DNA of 64,000 nt from Petunia secreta (Eukaryota; Streptophyta; Magnoliopsida; Solanales; Solanaceae): the NCBI GenBank assembly GCA_029990175.1, contig JARKIP010000022.1:26324001-26388000 (forward strand), given 5' to 3'. Both the position numbers and the translations under genes were made by a program. Below the pieces are notes generated by a model, which was not told where the DNA came from, made no database searches, and saw nothing but the letters and a program-made list of their open reading frames with translations. Shown one piece after another: positions 47,401 through 57,358 of the stretch (its first letter is position 1; each line of letters starts with the position of its first letter).

Positions 47401-49921
47401 TATTACACCCCGTATGTCTAAAATGACGTATATCACTCTAATGACATGTTAAGAATGATTTAAGTGAGTTTAAAATCATAAAATGACCATATATGATGTT
47501 TAAATGTTGAATATAAAGATTGGAAAAAATCAGATTTAAGTTGCGGAAAAACCGACTAAGGAACTGCCTTGTAACGAAGCTTTTTCAACAATTAATTTCG
47601 TGTATTATATGAAGCCTTTTGGGGACATATAATATACCAAATTGAAGGTCTTGGAGTATAGTTTCCAACAATTTTAACGGTTTTTTCATACGATTTATAG
47701 ATAAAAAGATATAAGCGTTAGAAGTCAGGCCAGAAAAAGGGCCATAAGCGCAAAAGAGGAAACTCATCATTTTCTCGTCATTTCCAGCAAATTCATGATA
47801 GAAACAGTGTGCTCTTGGTTGTTAAAGGTATTTTGATGGTTTTGAAGAAAGAACATTGATCTTAGCTCGAAATTGAAGAAAGATTGCGTCAAAACGCTCT
47901 ACGCGATTAGGGTAACATTATGCTACCTTCAATTTCGTCTATAGTTTGAGTTTTAGAATACTTCATGGCTAAGTAAAGTACCTAAATTCTATTTTATAGC
48001 TTGTTTAAGCTTTAGAAGGTCTGGAATTCAAAGGAGACAAGGTTTAGAAGCGAGAAACATCAAAGGTATGTAAGGCTAAACCTTTCTTTTGGGAAGGCAT
48101 GTATCTTTTAGCTTTTGAAGCTTTTATTAGTTCTAAATTTAGTTTTTCTTGTGAGAAACTTGTATGGTATCAAGGAAACCTTGTATATACTTAATTTTGT
48201 ACTAAAATCCAAGGTGAAAGACGTTCGAATCAGCAAGACAAAACGTTTCAAAATCTGAAAAATTATTTTGATCTTTGGATGGTTGTTAGTATATTGATCA
48301 TAACTCCTTGTAAAAAATTGATATTTAGATTCTTTAAGAATCCCCAGAACCCTAAGACATATATCTAAAACTTTCATGAAGACCATGAAGTCTATATCTT
48401 TGGTATGCACTCTGAAAATTAGGTTGAAATTCAGGACAATGGTAGTGTCCGAACATTCTATCTGCGGATTTGTTATGTCATCCAGTTGTCTCATCTTGAT
48501 TATCCGTTTAATATGTTTATGTTATCAATTTATCCGGGTATCCATTCCCGTGTATAGTATAGTGCTGGTTCTGTTTTTTCGTATCATCCAGTTTTAGGGG
48601 AAACTCTGCCGAAGTTTTTATAGAAATTCAAAGAGTTGGACTAATTCTGAGTTCTAGGTTTTGTCTATAATTCCATCCAGAGTTTTCTTATCATTCCTTT
48701 GAGTCCATATCTATTGTTGCCACATGTGTTATGCCTCATACATGCTTCTTCTTATATTGTGATCATGTTATGTGTGATTTGGAGTCCTCCATAGAGGCTG
48801 GACATTGGACACACAGTCCGGTCGCGTGTGATACTACCCATCTGGGGAATACAGCTCTTCTGGTTCAGGCGGGAGTTGAAACACCTAGTGTGACCGGGTG
48901 TCATTCACACACTCTGACCGAAGAGACTAGATATTACTGGCTGGGGGGGATATAGCCCATAACACCCGCCAGGTTTGTTATATACGCGTATATTGCCACA
49001 GTATGCACTGAATGATTATACATGAGGCTAGTTCCAGTTTTCAGTTACCTGATTTGGGGGGGATACAGCCCATAACACCAGACAGGTACTAGTTCAGATG
49101 TTCAGTTATCTGATTTGGAGGGATATAGCCCATAACACCAGACAGGTACCAGTTCAGATAACAGTTCAGTTTTAGCTCAGTACCAGTTATCAGTTCTCAA
49201 TTATCATCCACTAGTTCTTAGTGCCAGGATCAGTTGACAGTTATCAATTCCAGTTTCTAATTACCCGTTATCAGTCATATTACAGTTATTTATCAGTATA
49301 GTTCATCTCAGTCTTCAGTTTCAGATTCAGGTAGACTTTAGTTTATATTCAGATCATGTTTAGTATGTTCTTCAGATTTCCAGCTATATTGCTATGCTCC
49401 AGCTCATATTTTACATATTTATATTCCAGCCTTACAGTTTCATTCAGCTATGATATATTATATGCTCATGCCTTACATACTTGGTACATATCGTACTCAC
49501 GCCCTTTTCTGGGGTACTGCATTTCATGCCGCGCATGTGCAGATAGATCAATGCTTGGACCACGTTAGTAGGCCATCTATCAGCTATTGAAGTCACTCCG
49601 CTTACTCCCGAAGTTACTTATCTTTTGGTATGTGTACAGTCGGCCAGTTTGGGTATGGCGGGGCTTTGTCCCGTCCTTTGTATATTCAGTTCAGCACTCT
49701 TAGAGGCCGGTAGATATGTCCCTGTGTGGTTCTGTCAGTATGTTATGTATGTCAGCTTATGTTAGCCTTGTCAGCTTTTTGCATTGCATAATTCTTATCA
49801 GTTAGGTTTATGCTTATTCCGTTTATCAGTTATATTCATGGTTAGCAGATTATCAGCGTGATTAGTGATGATCGACACTTAGTGTTGGTCATCCGTCGCG
49901 GCCCTAGGTTGGGTCGTGACA
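47401..49921 (+). mobile_element. Solo LTR inserted in the Athila gag
   Basis: The segment starts TATTACACCCCG and ends GGTCGTGACA and is flanked by TTTCA (47396-47400 and 49922-49926). It interrupts the Athila gag, whose N-terminal part lies at 49927-50138. The left end TA is probably a TG changed by a single transition. No internal region or second LTR is present. The terminal GGTCGTGACA resembles the end of the solo LTR at 3997, so the two are probably distantly related chromovirus-type LTRs. Short frames within it show no domain. Confidence 0.85.
48940..49330 (+). repeat. Repeats within the solo LTR
   Basis: Three units with GGGGGGATATAGCCCATAAC followed by CACC.G.CAGG start near 48944, 49055 and 49115; the last two are about 60 bp apart. 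They are followed by a low-complexity zone built from CAGTTATCAGTT-like words (49140-49330). Confidence 0.8.
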
Positions 49922-49926
49922 TTTCA

Positions 49927-50138
49927 GGCTTCACAATGCTAGAAGCTACTCCCTCCAGACTGGGAAGAGCAACATCTCGCACAGCTAAAGCTCGATCTTC
50001 TACCATTCCAATAGGTAGGGAAGTAAGTACTAGTGCGAGTGCTTCACGGTCTCTTGCTTCTTTCCTCAATTTCTGTAAGGTCCTTTCAGGTTCAGGATCA
50101 AAAGGTTCAAGTGGTTCATCATTTCTCTCCTTTCGCAT
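49927..50138 (-). pseudogene. gag: Athila gag, N-terminal part
   Basis: It starts MRKERNDEPLEPFDPEPERT at 50138 (ATG), about 100 bp after the primer-binding site. The frame stays open to the insertion border at 49927 (PSLEGVASSIVKPE). The remainder of Gag continues on the other side of the solo LTR at 47395. The N-terminus is charged and shows no signal peptide. Confidence 0.85.
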
Positions 50139-50240
50139 TCAAGACCTATTACCTGAAATGGCACAAGAAACTCAAAATAAAAATTAAACCTAAATAGAAT
50201 ATAACAGATCGTCTAAAAAGAAAACAGTCAATTATTTAGT

Positions 50241-50257
50241 CCCCGGCAACGGTGCCA
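50241..50257 (-). other. Primer-binding site of the Athila element
   Basis: On the minus strand TGGCACCGTTGCCGGGG lies six bases after the 5' LTR. It matches the Athila-type TGGCGCCGTTGCCGGGG at 16 of 17 positions. Confidence 0.9.
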
Positions 50258-50263
50258 AAAACT

Positions 50264-51613
50264 TGTTGATCCCAAACGCACATGCAAGTATACGTGGTCG
50301 ACAAGTAATAAAGTGATAAGAATGAATATCGTTCCCACGAGGACTATTGTTCAGACTGAATCCTAGCAAACAATTTCGTAAAAACTATTCAGGGATCTTT
50401 TTCAAGTGTGATTGAGATTTTTACTAACTAAATAAAATAATTAAAAACAAGTAATTGAAGTCACGTAATAGAGCAAATTCTAGGTTGTTATCAATAAAAG
50501 AGAAACGGTCCAGGGTCAGAGTTACGATCAATCCAGTTGAGTTTTCCAGTTGATTCTACTTCTTGATTTCCTAGATTGCTAACTAACAAGTTAATTATAT
50601 TCGTGAAAACCTGTAGATTCTTCACGAGTCGATGCAAACTACTCTAACACCTATATTTCTATGGAATTAAATTACATGCATGCATTAAAGAACTCTGTAT
50701 TTAGCTAAGCAAGGCGAATAGGTATATGTCTATCCTACCCGCAAATCAATTCCCTGATGTCCAGGTTCACAATCAAGCCATATTCTTTCTTATTTTCATT
50801 TACAAGTTCTCTCTGTCGAGTTCAACTTGTAAACCGTAGATAGTGTTCAATTATCAGGCCTCAATAACCAAACAATTAGGCTCAAGAAAGAATAAACAAT
50901 CAGTTATGGTAAATCAATAGGAAGAAATCAACTTTCAAACATCAACCTTCATGTAATTGCTCTAACCCTAGAACAATATATTTAGCTATGCATATTCATA
51001 TAACAACACAAGAATTTATGGAAGAAATATGAAAGATTGTAATAGATGATGAAAAGGAATTAAACCCTTGGTTCAATGTGTAAGAACTCCAAAACTTGAT
51101 CCAGAAATTCGACCTCTCTCAAAAACGAAATTAAAATACTTTTTATAGTGTTTACAAAGTCTTCCCATAAGTTAATCCTAAGCCTAAACTGAATTGGAAA
51201 AGTTGGGGTCGCAGAACTAAAAGCCATGGGGAAAGTCGCGCGTGTCTCATGGCTTCTGAGAGTCGTGCGCCACAGCTCATGCGTCGCATGGCTTGTGGTA
51301 TTTGGAAGTCTGAAGCTGCAGGCCATGCCTCGCATGGCTTATGGCTTTTGGAAGCCTGAAGCTTTGACAAATCCGTAGCTTGCTCCATAGCTTTCCGTCT
51401 AATGCCATATCCCACGATTAGCTAAGTTCATCAATTCTTGCTCGATTTTATCCATCTTCACTCAGTTTGCACTCGTCTTCATCCAAATTATTCCTTAAAT
51501 CACAAACACAGTAAGTGATCGCAACAATCACAATTATTTCGTGCAATGGGCTAATAACGTATCAAAATGTGAGGAAATATTAAGGTAAAATAGGCAAATA
51601 TTGCCGAACATCA
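50264..51613 (-). repeat. 5' LTR of the Athila element
   Basis: The copy pairs with 31032-32385 and is followed on the right by the AAAAG duplication (51614-51618). It keeps the TATA box (CTATAAAAAG on the minus strand, near 51145). Transcription of the element would run leftward, away from the subtilase gene that begins 365 bp to the right. Confidence 0.93.
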
Positions 51614-51931
51614 AAAAGCCTTAATATGTCCGCACATCTCATATTATGTGGGCACATCTCATAATATGTGTGCACATTTAAATGGGCAATTTATTTAACA
51701 ACTTTCCAAATTATAATCCTATTTGAATAGGCTAATAGGGAGATTTAGTAGAAAATTGAATTGTTAACTATAAGAAATATGGTCAAAATCTCCATTATTT
51801 ACATATAAGGAAGCAAATCTAGTATGTTCATACTATAGAGAGCTGTTAAGGTAATCTAATTAATCCAAGTTTGGAACATCCACGAAAGGAAAGGTAATCA
51901 AAGATTGAACTAAGCTGCATCAAAAAAGCAT

Positions 51932-51937
51932 TATAAA
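51932..51937 (+). promoter_or_regulatory. Candidate TATA box of the subtilase gene
   Basis: TATAAA lies 41 bp upstream of the ATG at 51978 in an AT-rich flank. If used, the 5' UTR would be very short (about 10-15 bases). No other TATA-like word nearer the gene is as good. Confidence 0.5.
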
Positions 51938-51977
51938 ATGCACATTTTGCTAATGTGATCATCATCAACTAAAAAAC

Positions 51978-54164
51978 ATGGAATATGTAAAACTCATTTC
52001 GATCTTTTCTTGTATCATCCTGCTTTATTCATCAAAAACATTTGGTGACCATTCTACTGATAAAAACCATAAACAAATTCATATAGTACAACTTGAACTA
52101 CCTGATGATCGAGTCTTTTCAGATCAGGATGATTTACATCGCTGGCATCAATCATTTTTGCCTGCAACTTCAAAAACTTTTGATCATTCATCGCACATTA
52201 TTTATTCTTATCATCATGTGTTTAACGGTTTTGCTGCTATGTTGTCATCAGATGAAGTGAAGATGATGGAAAAGAAACCAGGCTTTATATCTGCCCGTCC
52301 TCAAAATATATATGAGATGCATACCACACACAGTCCAAGTTTCCTTGGATTGCACCAGAATGTTGGCTTGTGGAATGCTTCAAATTCTGGTAAAGGTGTG
52401 ATTATTGGTTTACTAGATTCTGGAATTACTCCACAACATCCTTCATTCAATGATGATGGAATGCCGTCTCCTCCTTCCAAATGGAAAGGCAAATGTGAGT
52501 TCAATGTTACATGTAACAAGAAGCTTATTGGAGCAAGAAGTTTTGTGCAGTCAACTACTTCACCTTTGGATAATGATGGACATGGAACACATACTTCAAG
52601 CACAGCTGCTGGAAACTTTGTGGATGGTGCCAATTTGTTTGGTAGTGCTAATGGCACGGCTGCTGGCATTGCACCCCGTGCTCATGTAGCCATGTACAAA
52701 GTCTGTGATGGAGATTGTTCCGAATCTGATCTTTTAGCTGGTCTTGATGCTGCCATTGAAGATGGAGTGGATGTGATTTCCATTTCCCTTGGAGCATCGT
52801 CTACACCTTTTTATGATGACAATTTAGCAATTGGTGCATATAGTGCAATTAAGAAGGGGATTTTTGTAAGTTGCTCGGCAGGAAATAACGGACCAGGTAA
52901 TGGTACTGTCTTGAATGGAGCCCCTTGGATTCTCACTGTTGGTGCTAGCACAACGGACAGAAAGATAAGCGCAGTAGCAGTTTTGGGAAATGGAGCACAA
53001 TATGAGGGAGAATCTGCCTTTCAACCGACGAACTTTTCACAAAAATTATTGCCACTTGTAAATGGTAATAAATGTGAATCATTTTTAACAACTGATATCA
53101 GGGGGAAAATAGTATTGTGTGATACAAGTGGTTACTTGTCTGTGACTGAAATAGGAGAAGCAGTTAAAAATGCTACTGGAGTTGCCATGATTCTCATGAA
53201 TGAAAAATATCGTGGCTATACAACATTTGCAGAAGTTCATGCCCTTCCTGCAACACATATTAGTTACAATGATGGATTAAGCATCTTGAACTATACAAAT
53301 TCTACATCAACACCAGTTGCAACGATATCATTCAAAGGAACAACAGTGGGAGACCTTCACGCACCTACTGTTGCATATTTTTCTTCTAGGGGACCATTTA
53401 CAGCAAGTCAAGGCATATTAAAGCCTGATATTATTGGCCCTGGAGTCAATATTCTTGCCGGATGGCCGACCTCTATAGAGGGGATAACATCTGCAAAATT
53501 GACATTTAACATCATTTCTGGCACGTCGATGTCTTGCCCTCACCTTGCTGGAGTAGCAGCATTATTGAAGAGTGCACATCCAGATTGGTCTCCAGCTGCA
53601 ATTAAATCTGCAATCATAACCACTGCTGATTTAGTTAACCTTGGAAACAATCCAATTGAGGATGAAAAACTTAAACCTGCTGATCTACTTAAAATTGGAG
53701 CAGGGCATGTGAACGTATCAAGAGCTAATGATCCAGGACTCATTTATGACATTCAGCCTGAAGATTATGTGCCTTACTTATGTGGCTTGAACTATACAGA
53801 TCAACAAGTTAGTTCAATCGTGAAAAGTAAGGTACATTGCACATCAAGAATACCTGAATCAGAGTTGAATTACCCTTCATTCTCCATTCCTGTGAAGTAT
53901 TTAAGTAGTCAAACTTATTCAAGGACTGTGACTAATGTTGGTGAGGCTAATTCAACTTACACAGTTGAAGTATTTGGATTCGACGGTGTTAATGTGACTG
54001 TTAATCCTACCACCTTGAAGTTTTCAGCTTTGAATCAGAAGGCCACATACAAAGTAACAGTTAAGGATAGAGGTACTGTAGGACATTCTCAAGGATACAT
54101 AACATGGTCTTCTGCCAGGTACTCTGTCAGAAGTCCAATTACAATTTTCCCTTATACCTTTTGA
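51978..54164 (+). CDS. Subtilisin-like serine protease (subtilase, S8A), intronless
   Basis: The 728-residue frame is complete and has no intron, as in many plant SBT genes. An N-terminal signal peptide (about 1-23, KLISIFSCIILLYS core) directs it to the secretory pathway. The I9 inhibitor propeptide covers about 33-115, with a maturation site before TTHSPSFLGL. The catalytic triad is Asp147 (GLLDSGI), His202 (DGHGTHTSS) and Ser517 (SGTSMSCPH); the oxyanion Asn is Asn303 (SAGNNGP). A PA-like insert lies at about 340-470 and a C-terminal Fn3-like domain at about 630-725, ending PITIFPYTF. Several NxS/T sites suggest glycosylation. Length is within the usual 720-780. It resembles the P69/SBT1 type and probably acts in the apoplast; the substrate is unknown. 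Left neighbour is an Athila LTR, right neighbour a Helitron end. Confidence 0.96.
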   Translation: MEYVKLISIFSCIILLYSSKTFGDHSTDKNHKQIHIVQLELPDDRVFSDQDDLHRWHQSFLPATSKTFDHSSHIIYSYHHVFNGFAAMLSSDEVKMMEKKPGFISARPQNIYEMHTTHSPSFLGLHQNVGLWNASNSGKGVIIGLLDSGITPQHPSFNDDGMPSPPSKWKGKCEFNVTCNKKLIGARSFVQSTTSPLDNDGHGTHTSSTAAGNFVDGANLFGSANGTAAGIAPRAHVAMYKVCDGDCSESDLLAGLDAAIEDGVDVISISLGASSTPFYDDNLAIGAYSAIKKGIFVSCSAGNNGPGNGTVLNGAPWILTVGASTTDRKISAVAVLGNGAQYEGESAFQPTNFSQKLLPLVNGNKCESFLTTDIRGKIVLCDTSGYLSVTEIGEAVKNATGVAMILMNEKYRGYTTFAEVHALPATHISYNDGLSILNYTNSTSTPVATISFKGTTVGDLHAPTVAYFSSRGPFTASQGILKPDIIGPGVNILAGWPTSIEGITSAKLTFNIISGTSMSCPHLAGVAALLKSAHPDWSPAAIKSAIITTADLVNLGNNPIEDEKLKPADLLKIGAGHVNVSRANDPGLIYDIQPEDYVPYLCGLNYTDQQVSSIVKSKVHCTSRIPESELNYPSFSIPVKYLSSQTYSRTVTNVGEANSTYTVEVFGFDGVNVTVNPTTLKFSALNQKATYKVTVKDRGTVGHSQGYITWSSARYSVRSPITIFPYTF

Positions 54165-54218
54165 AGATGTAATTGGATTTGTTATAATGGATGACTTCTC
54201 TATTATATTCAATACAAA

Positions 54219-54245
54219 CTAGTGAACTTTTCCGTGCTTGCGCGG
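54219..54245 (-). mobile_element. Helitron-type 3' terminus next to the subtilase
   Basis: On the minus strand a GC hairpin (CCGCGC, AA, GCACGG; 54245-54232) is followed after about nine bases by CTAG (54222-54219) and then T, the hallmark of a Helitron 3' end. The element would extend to the right, but its 5' end was not found. It starts 55 bp after the subtilase stop codon and may therefore provide part of that gene's 3' UTR or poly(A) region. Confidence 0.6.
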
Positions 54246-54901
54246 CCATGAAAATCCTAATATTATTTATGAAAAAATGTTTTTAATATATGAATATGTT
54301 TTTAGTCTTTGGACTTAAATCCCCAAAACGTCCGTAGTTTTAGTATTAATGTGTTCTGGTTGATGCATCATCCTTTTTAGCAATCAAAGTTGCTATAGAA
54401 AAGCATTGAGATTTTGTTCAATATATAGAAGCATCTTTCATGATTTCATTAACCTTCAGTAGACTGGTTACATCATAATCAGTCCTCATTAAAGAATTAC
54501 TATTTAATTTAATTCTTGTAGCAATCTAGCGATTTGTGATGAAGTTGCTAAGTTGTTCTTGGCCACATTATTTTATTAATTAAGCATCCTTCTATAGAAT
54601 TTTTACAATCGATCAGTAAAAACAACTAAACAGCTGTGATTAGAAATAATTGTCAATTGAGTAGTTTGTTATTGTTGCACAAAATACAGTAACTAACATC
54701 AACTCTATAGTTAAAACATATATGCATTGTAGAGTCCGCACCTGGCGGTAGGTTGTTCCTCAGAAATCACATAAAAGGAAACACATTAATACAATAAAAA
54801 AGGCTCAGATTGGTTCATTTCCATATACAATTCCAGAATTAAAATCTCTAATTTCAACATACAGTAGCCTAACTGGTTCGGATTTTGTCCATTGGTATTT
54901 T
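54246..54901. other. AT-rich spacer, nothing recognised
   Basis: The stretch lies between the Helitron-type terminus and the left inverted repeat. No coding region or structural RNA was seen. Confidence 0.5.
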
Positions 54902-55190
54902 CTCCATTAAGTATCAATATAGTCTTAGACCAAGGCCATGTGCATTAATCGTACTTGGAAGGTTGAGATTGCATACTTTAATTTTGGTTAAAATACTATA
55001 AATGGTAAGTATATAGTAACATTTAAAAAAATAAAAATATTTTAATTGCCAATAGACCCTCCAACTGAGTAAAAAAAAAGAAAAAAAAAATAGACCCTCC
55101 AATTTTACCTCCCCATAGCCTTGTGCAGTTTATCTCTTTCCAAGTAATTCTAAGGAGTATTGGTTTAAGCTTTTGTGATTCGTTAGTTCC
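54902..55190 (+). repeat. Left arm of a long inverted repeat
   Basis: The arm is the imperfect reverse complement of 55737-55982. Shared blocks include CTCCATTAA, CAATATAGTCTT, TTTAATTTTGGTTAAAAT, CTATAAATGGTAAGT, AATTGCCAATAGACCCTCCA and AGTATTGGTTTAAGCTTTTG. This arm has an extra 38-bp duplication that repeats TAGACCCTCCAA. The arms flank a germin-like fragment. Confidence 0.85.
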
Positions 55191-55213
55191 ATGAAAATAA
55201 AGTAATATATGAA

Positions 55214-55501
55214 GTGGATGTTGGCTCCATTACCACAGCTAATGTTTTGGTCTCCAAGAAAATTGTGCTAGGAGAAATATTTACTCTTCCTGGAGGACTT
55301 GTTCATTTCCAAAAGAATAACGGTAAGCTTCTAGCAGCTGTTATTGCTGGTTTCTTTAGCCAATTACCTGGTACAAAGTTTTTTGCATCAACGTTGTTTG
55401 CAGCTTCACCAGGTGTTCCTTATGATTTCTTGGTTCAAGCATTCCAGATTAATACACCGCAAGTTCAGCAGATCAAGTCAAAATTTGCACGGAGGAAATA
55501 G
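55214..55501 (+). pseudogene. Germin-like protein, C-terminal fragment
   Basis: The 95-residue frame begins at GTG and contains FTLPGGLVHFQKNNGK, the second cupin motif of germin-like proteins with its metal-binding His, then AGFFSQLPGTKFFASTLFAA and AFQINTPQVQQIKSKFARRK, a typical germin-like C-terminus. The first cupin motif with the HxH metal ligands, the N-terminal Cys pair and the signal peptide are absent, so more than half of the usual ~210-220 residues is missing. It lies between inverted repeats and has no evident start codon, so it is a captured or truncated copy, not a functional gene. Confidence 0.85.
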
Positions 55502-55736
55502 AAGTCCTATTTCTCAACAAAAGTTTGAGTGTTGTTCATTTATTGGGGTTTGTTCATTGATATTGTTCGGTCAGTACGCAAGTGAGTGAGGGTTGCCTTC
55601 TAGTTTAATTTGTTTTGTTTGTTCCCTGATGCTTTTACGATTTCAATAAGAGAATATTTTCTCTTTTAAATGTAAGAGAAAGCCAAGCTTGCAGCCTATA
55701 TCTTGAACAATGGCACTTCAGTTATTTTGTTTTACT

Positions 55737-55982
55737 GGAATTAACGAATTACAAAAGCTTAAACCAATACTCATTAGAATTACTTGGAACGAAACAAACT
55801 GTAAAAGGTTGTGGAGAGGTAAAATTGGAGGGTCTATTGGCAATTAATGTATTTTTATTTTTAATTATTATTAACTTACCATTTATAGGATTTTAACCAA
55901 AATTAAAAAATGCAATTTCAACCGTTCAAGTGCATTAATCCACATAGAAATAATCCAAGACTATATTGTTATTTAATGGAGC
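55737..55982 (-). repeat. Right arm of a long inverted repeat
   Basis: The arm is complementary to 54902-55190, starting with GGAATTAACGAATTACAAAAG and ending TTTAATGGAGC on the plus strand. Matching is continuous apart from small gaps and the 38-bp duplication in the left arm. Confidence 0.85.
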
Positions 55983-56463
55983 AAATCTTAACCCGTAGCG
56001 GCGTAACCATCATACCTGCATGTTGAGGATGTGTTCTGAAAAAAACAACACCTCTTAAATACCAATAATTAGTTCTCTCAGTTGATACCATCTTAGAATT
56101 TTTGATCTTCTACTGATTCAAGAAGAACCTATAGCTTGGAAAAAGACCACGTCTCTTCCTTCTCATTTCACCAGCAACTACCGGAGGTTTTGAGTTTATT
56201 AGTGAAGAAACCGTGGAAGAAGCAAATGCTATGTGAGTGAAGGTTAATGCCAGAATTTTATAGCCTAGGTATATTTATGTTATGGTTCTCTAAATGAATT
56301 TAAAGGCAAATAAATACTACTTATTACACTTAACTGCTACTTATGATTCTCAAAACATGGTAGGAAAAATTAGAAAGTTAAAGCCATAATAAAGGGGAAA
56401 GAGATCATGAGCAATAATAATGAAGAAAGAAGAAGTTCTACCGTATGCATAATTTTCTATCAC

Positions 56464-56572
56464 ATCTATATCTATATCTATATATCTATCTATATCTATA
56501 TCTATATCTATATCTATATCTATATCTATATTTATCTATATCTATATCTATCTATCTATATCTATCTATATA
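56464..56572 (+). repeat. (TATATC)n microsatellite
   Basis: About 18 imperfect TATATC/TATC units lie at the left edge of Helitron A and run into its first bases, which are TCTATATACT. Confidence 0.9.
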
Positions 56573-57012
56573 CTAATTGAGGAACATTAGGAAGTGATGT
56601 GGCATAGCTCTATGACCATCATTCACTTCAAAATGTAAAGAAACCAAAAGTTCAAAAGTCATTGCATTTCCCACTTTTTACCCTTCGGCTATCTACTTTC
56701 TTTTGCTGATTTTATAACATTTAATTAAGAAAAGTCTATATCATAAAATTAGTTTTGCATTCCATTTTTATAACGTTTAATTTGAAACGTTTCAGCTATA
56801 AAATTAATTCTCATAATTTAGAGTTAATAATGTCATTTACTCTACATTCTTTCAGTTACAGGTGAATTTGAAACCTTATGCATAATGACAGAATGTAAAT
56901 GATTTCTTACCCCATTAAATTTGGAACACCTATATAAACAGATACACCTGTCCATAAGCATTCACCATTTCCCTTTTTCATGAAACAATCCAAAACTTGC
57001 TCATTGTGAGTA

Positions 57013-57358
57013 GATTATGTCATTTGTTTCTTCCTTTCCCTTTTCTTCGCAGAGATTTCGTTGGATGTATGAACATAAGATGCAGTATATTGTGCAACCC
57101 CTTCAATATGGAAGAAAAAGAAGATGATAAAGGGACGCAAGAAAAGAATTAATCCTTATTCAACAATGACAAGCCCAACTGTCTACCAAAAAATATGTAG
57201 AAAAATGTGAGGGCTACTGAACGACTGGCTAACTGATCTCCAAAAAATCAGAAAGGGAGAAAAGATAAGCCATTCACATAACATATCAAATAGAAGTCAT
57301 GGACGATATCATGGGGAAACAAAAAAAAGAAAGGAAGTAGGGATCAGAAGCATTGTCA
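57013..57358 (+). repeat. 340-bp direct repeat, copy 1, inside Helitron A
   Basis: The copy matches 58663-59008 throughout, with shared blocks such as CCTTATTCAACAATGACAAG, CTACTGAACGACTGGCTAAC and ATCAGAAGCATTGTCAA. Identity is high with scattered substitutions and small gaps. No conserved frame is seen, so the sequence is not obviously coding. Confidence 0.88.

Larger units (their letters stand above)
31032..51613 (-). mobile_element. Athila-type Ty3/gypsy retrotransposon with two nested insertions
   Basis: Two LTRs (31032-32385 as 3' LTR and 50264-51613 as 5' LTR) enclose gag-pro, pol and an extra 3' ORF on the minus strand. The duplication AAAAG flanks the element (31027-31031 and 51614-51618). 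The primer-binding site matches the TGGCGCCGTTGCCGGGG type used by Athila. Removing the two nested insertions (40239-45299 and 47401-49921) and their duplications leaves about 13 kb, a normal Athila size. The LTRs differ at about 55 of 1350 positions by hand count (about 96% identity). Stops in pol and gag make it non-functional now. Confidence 0.95.

Noticed and set aside
47401..49921. A host gene or autonomous element between the two gag parts
   Set aside because: There is no domain or long frame, and the 5-bp duplication and TA/CA ends fit a solo LTR.
55214..55501. A functional short cupin gene
   Set aside because: It lacks the first cupin motif, the signal peptide and a start codon.
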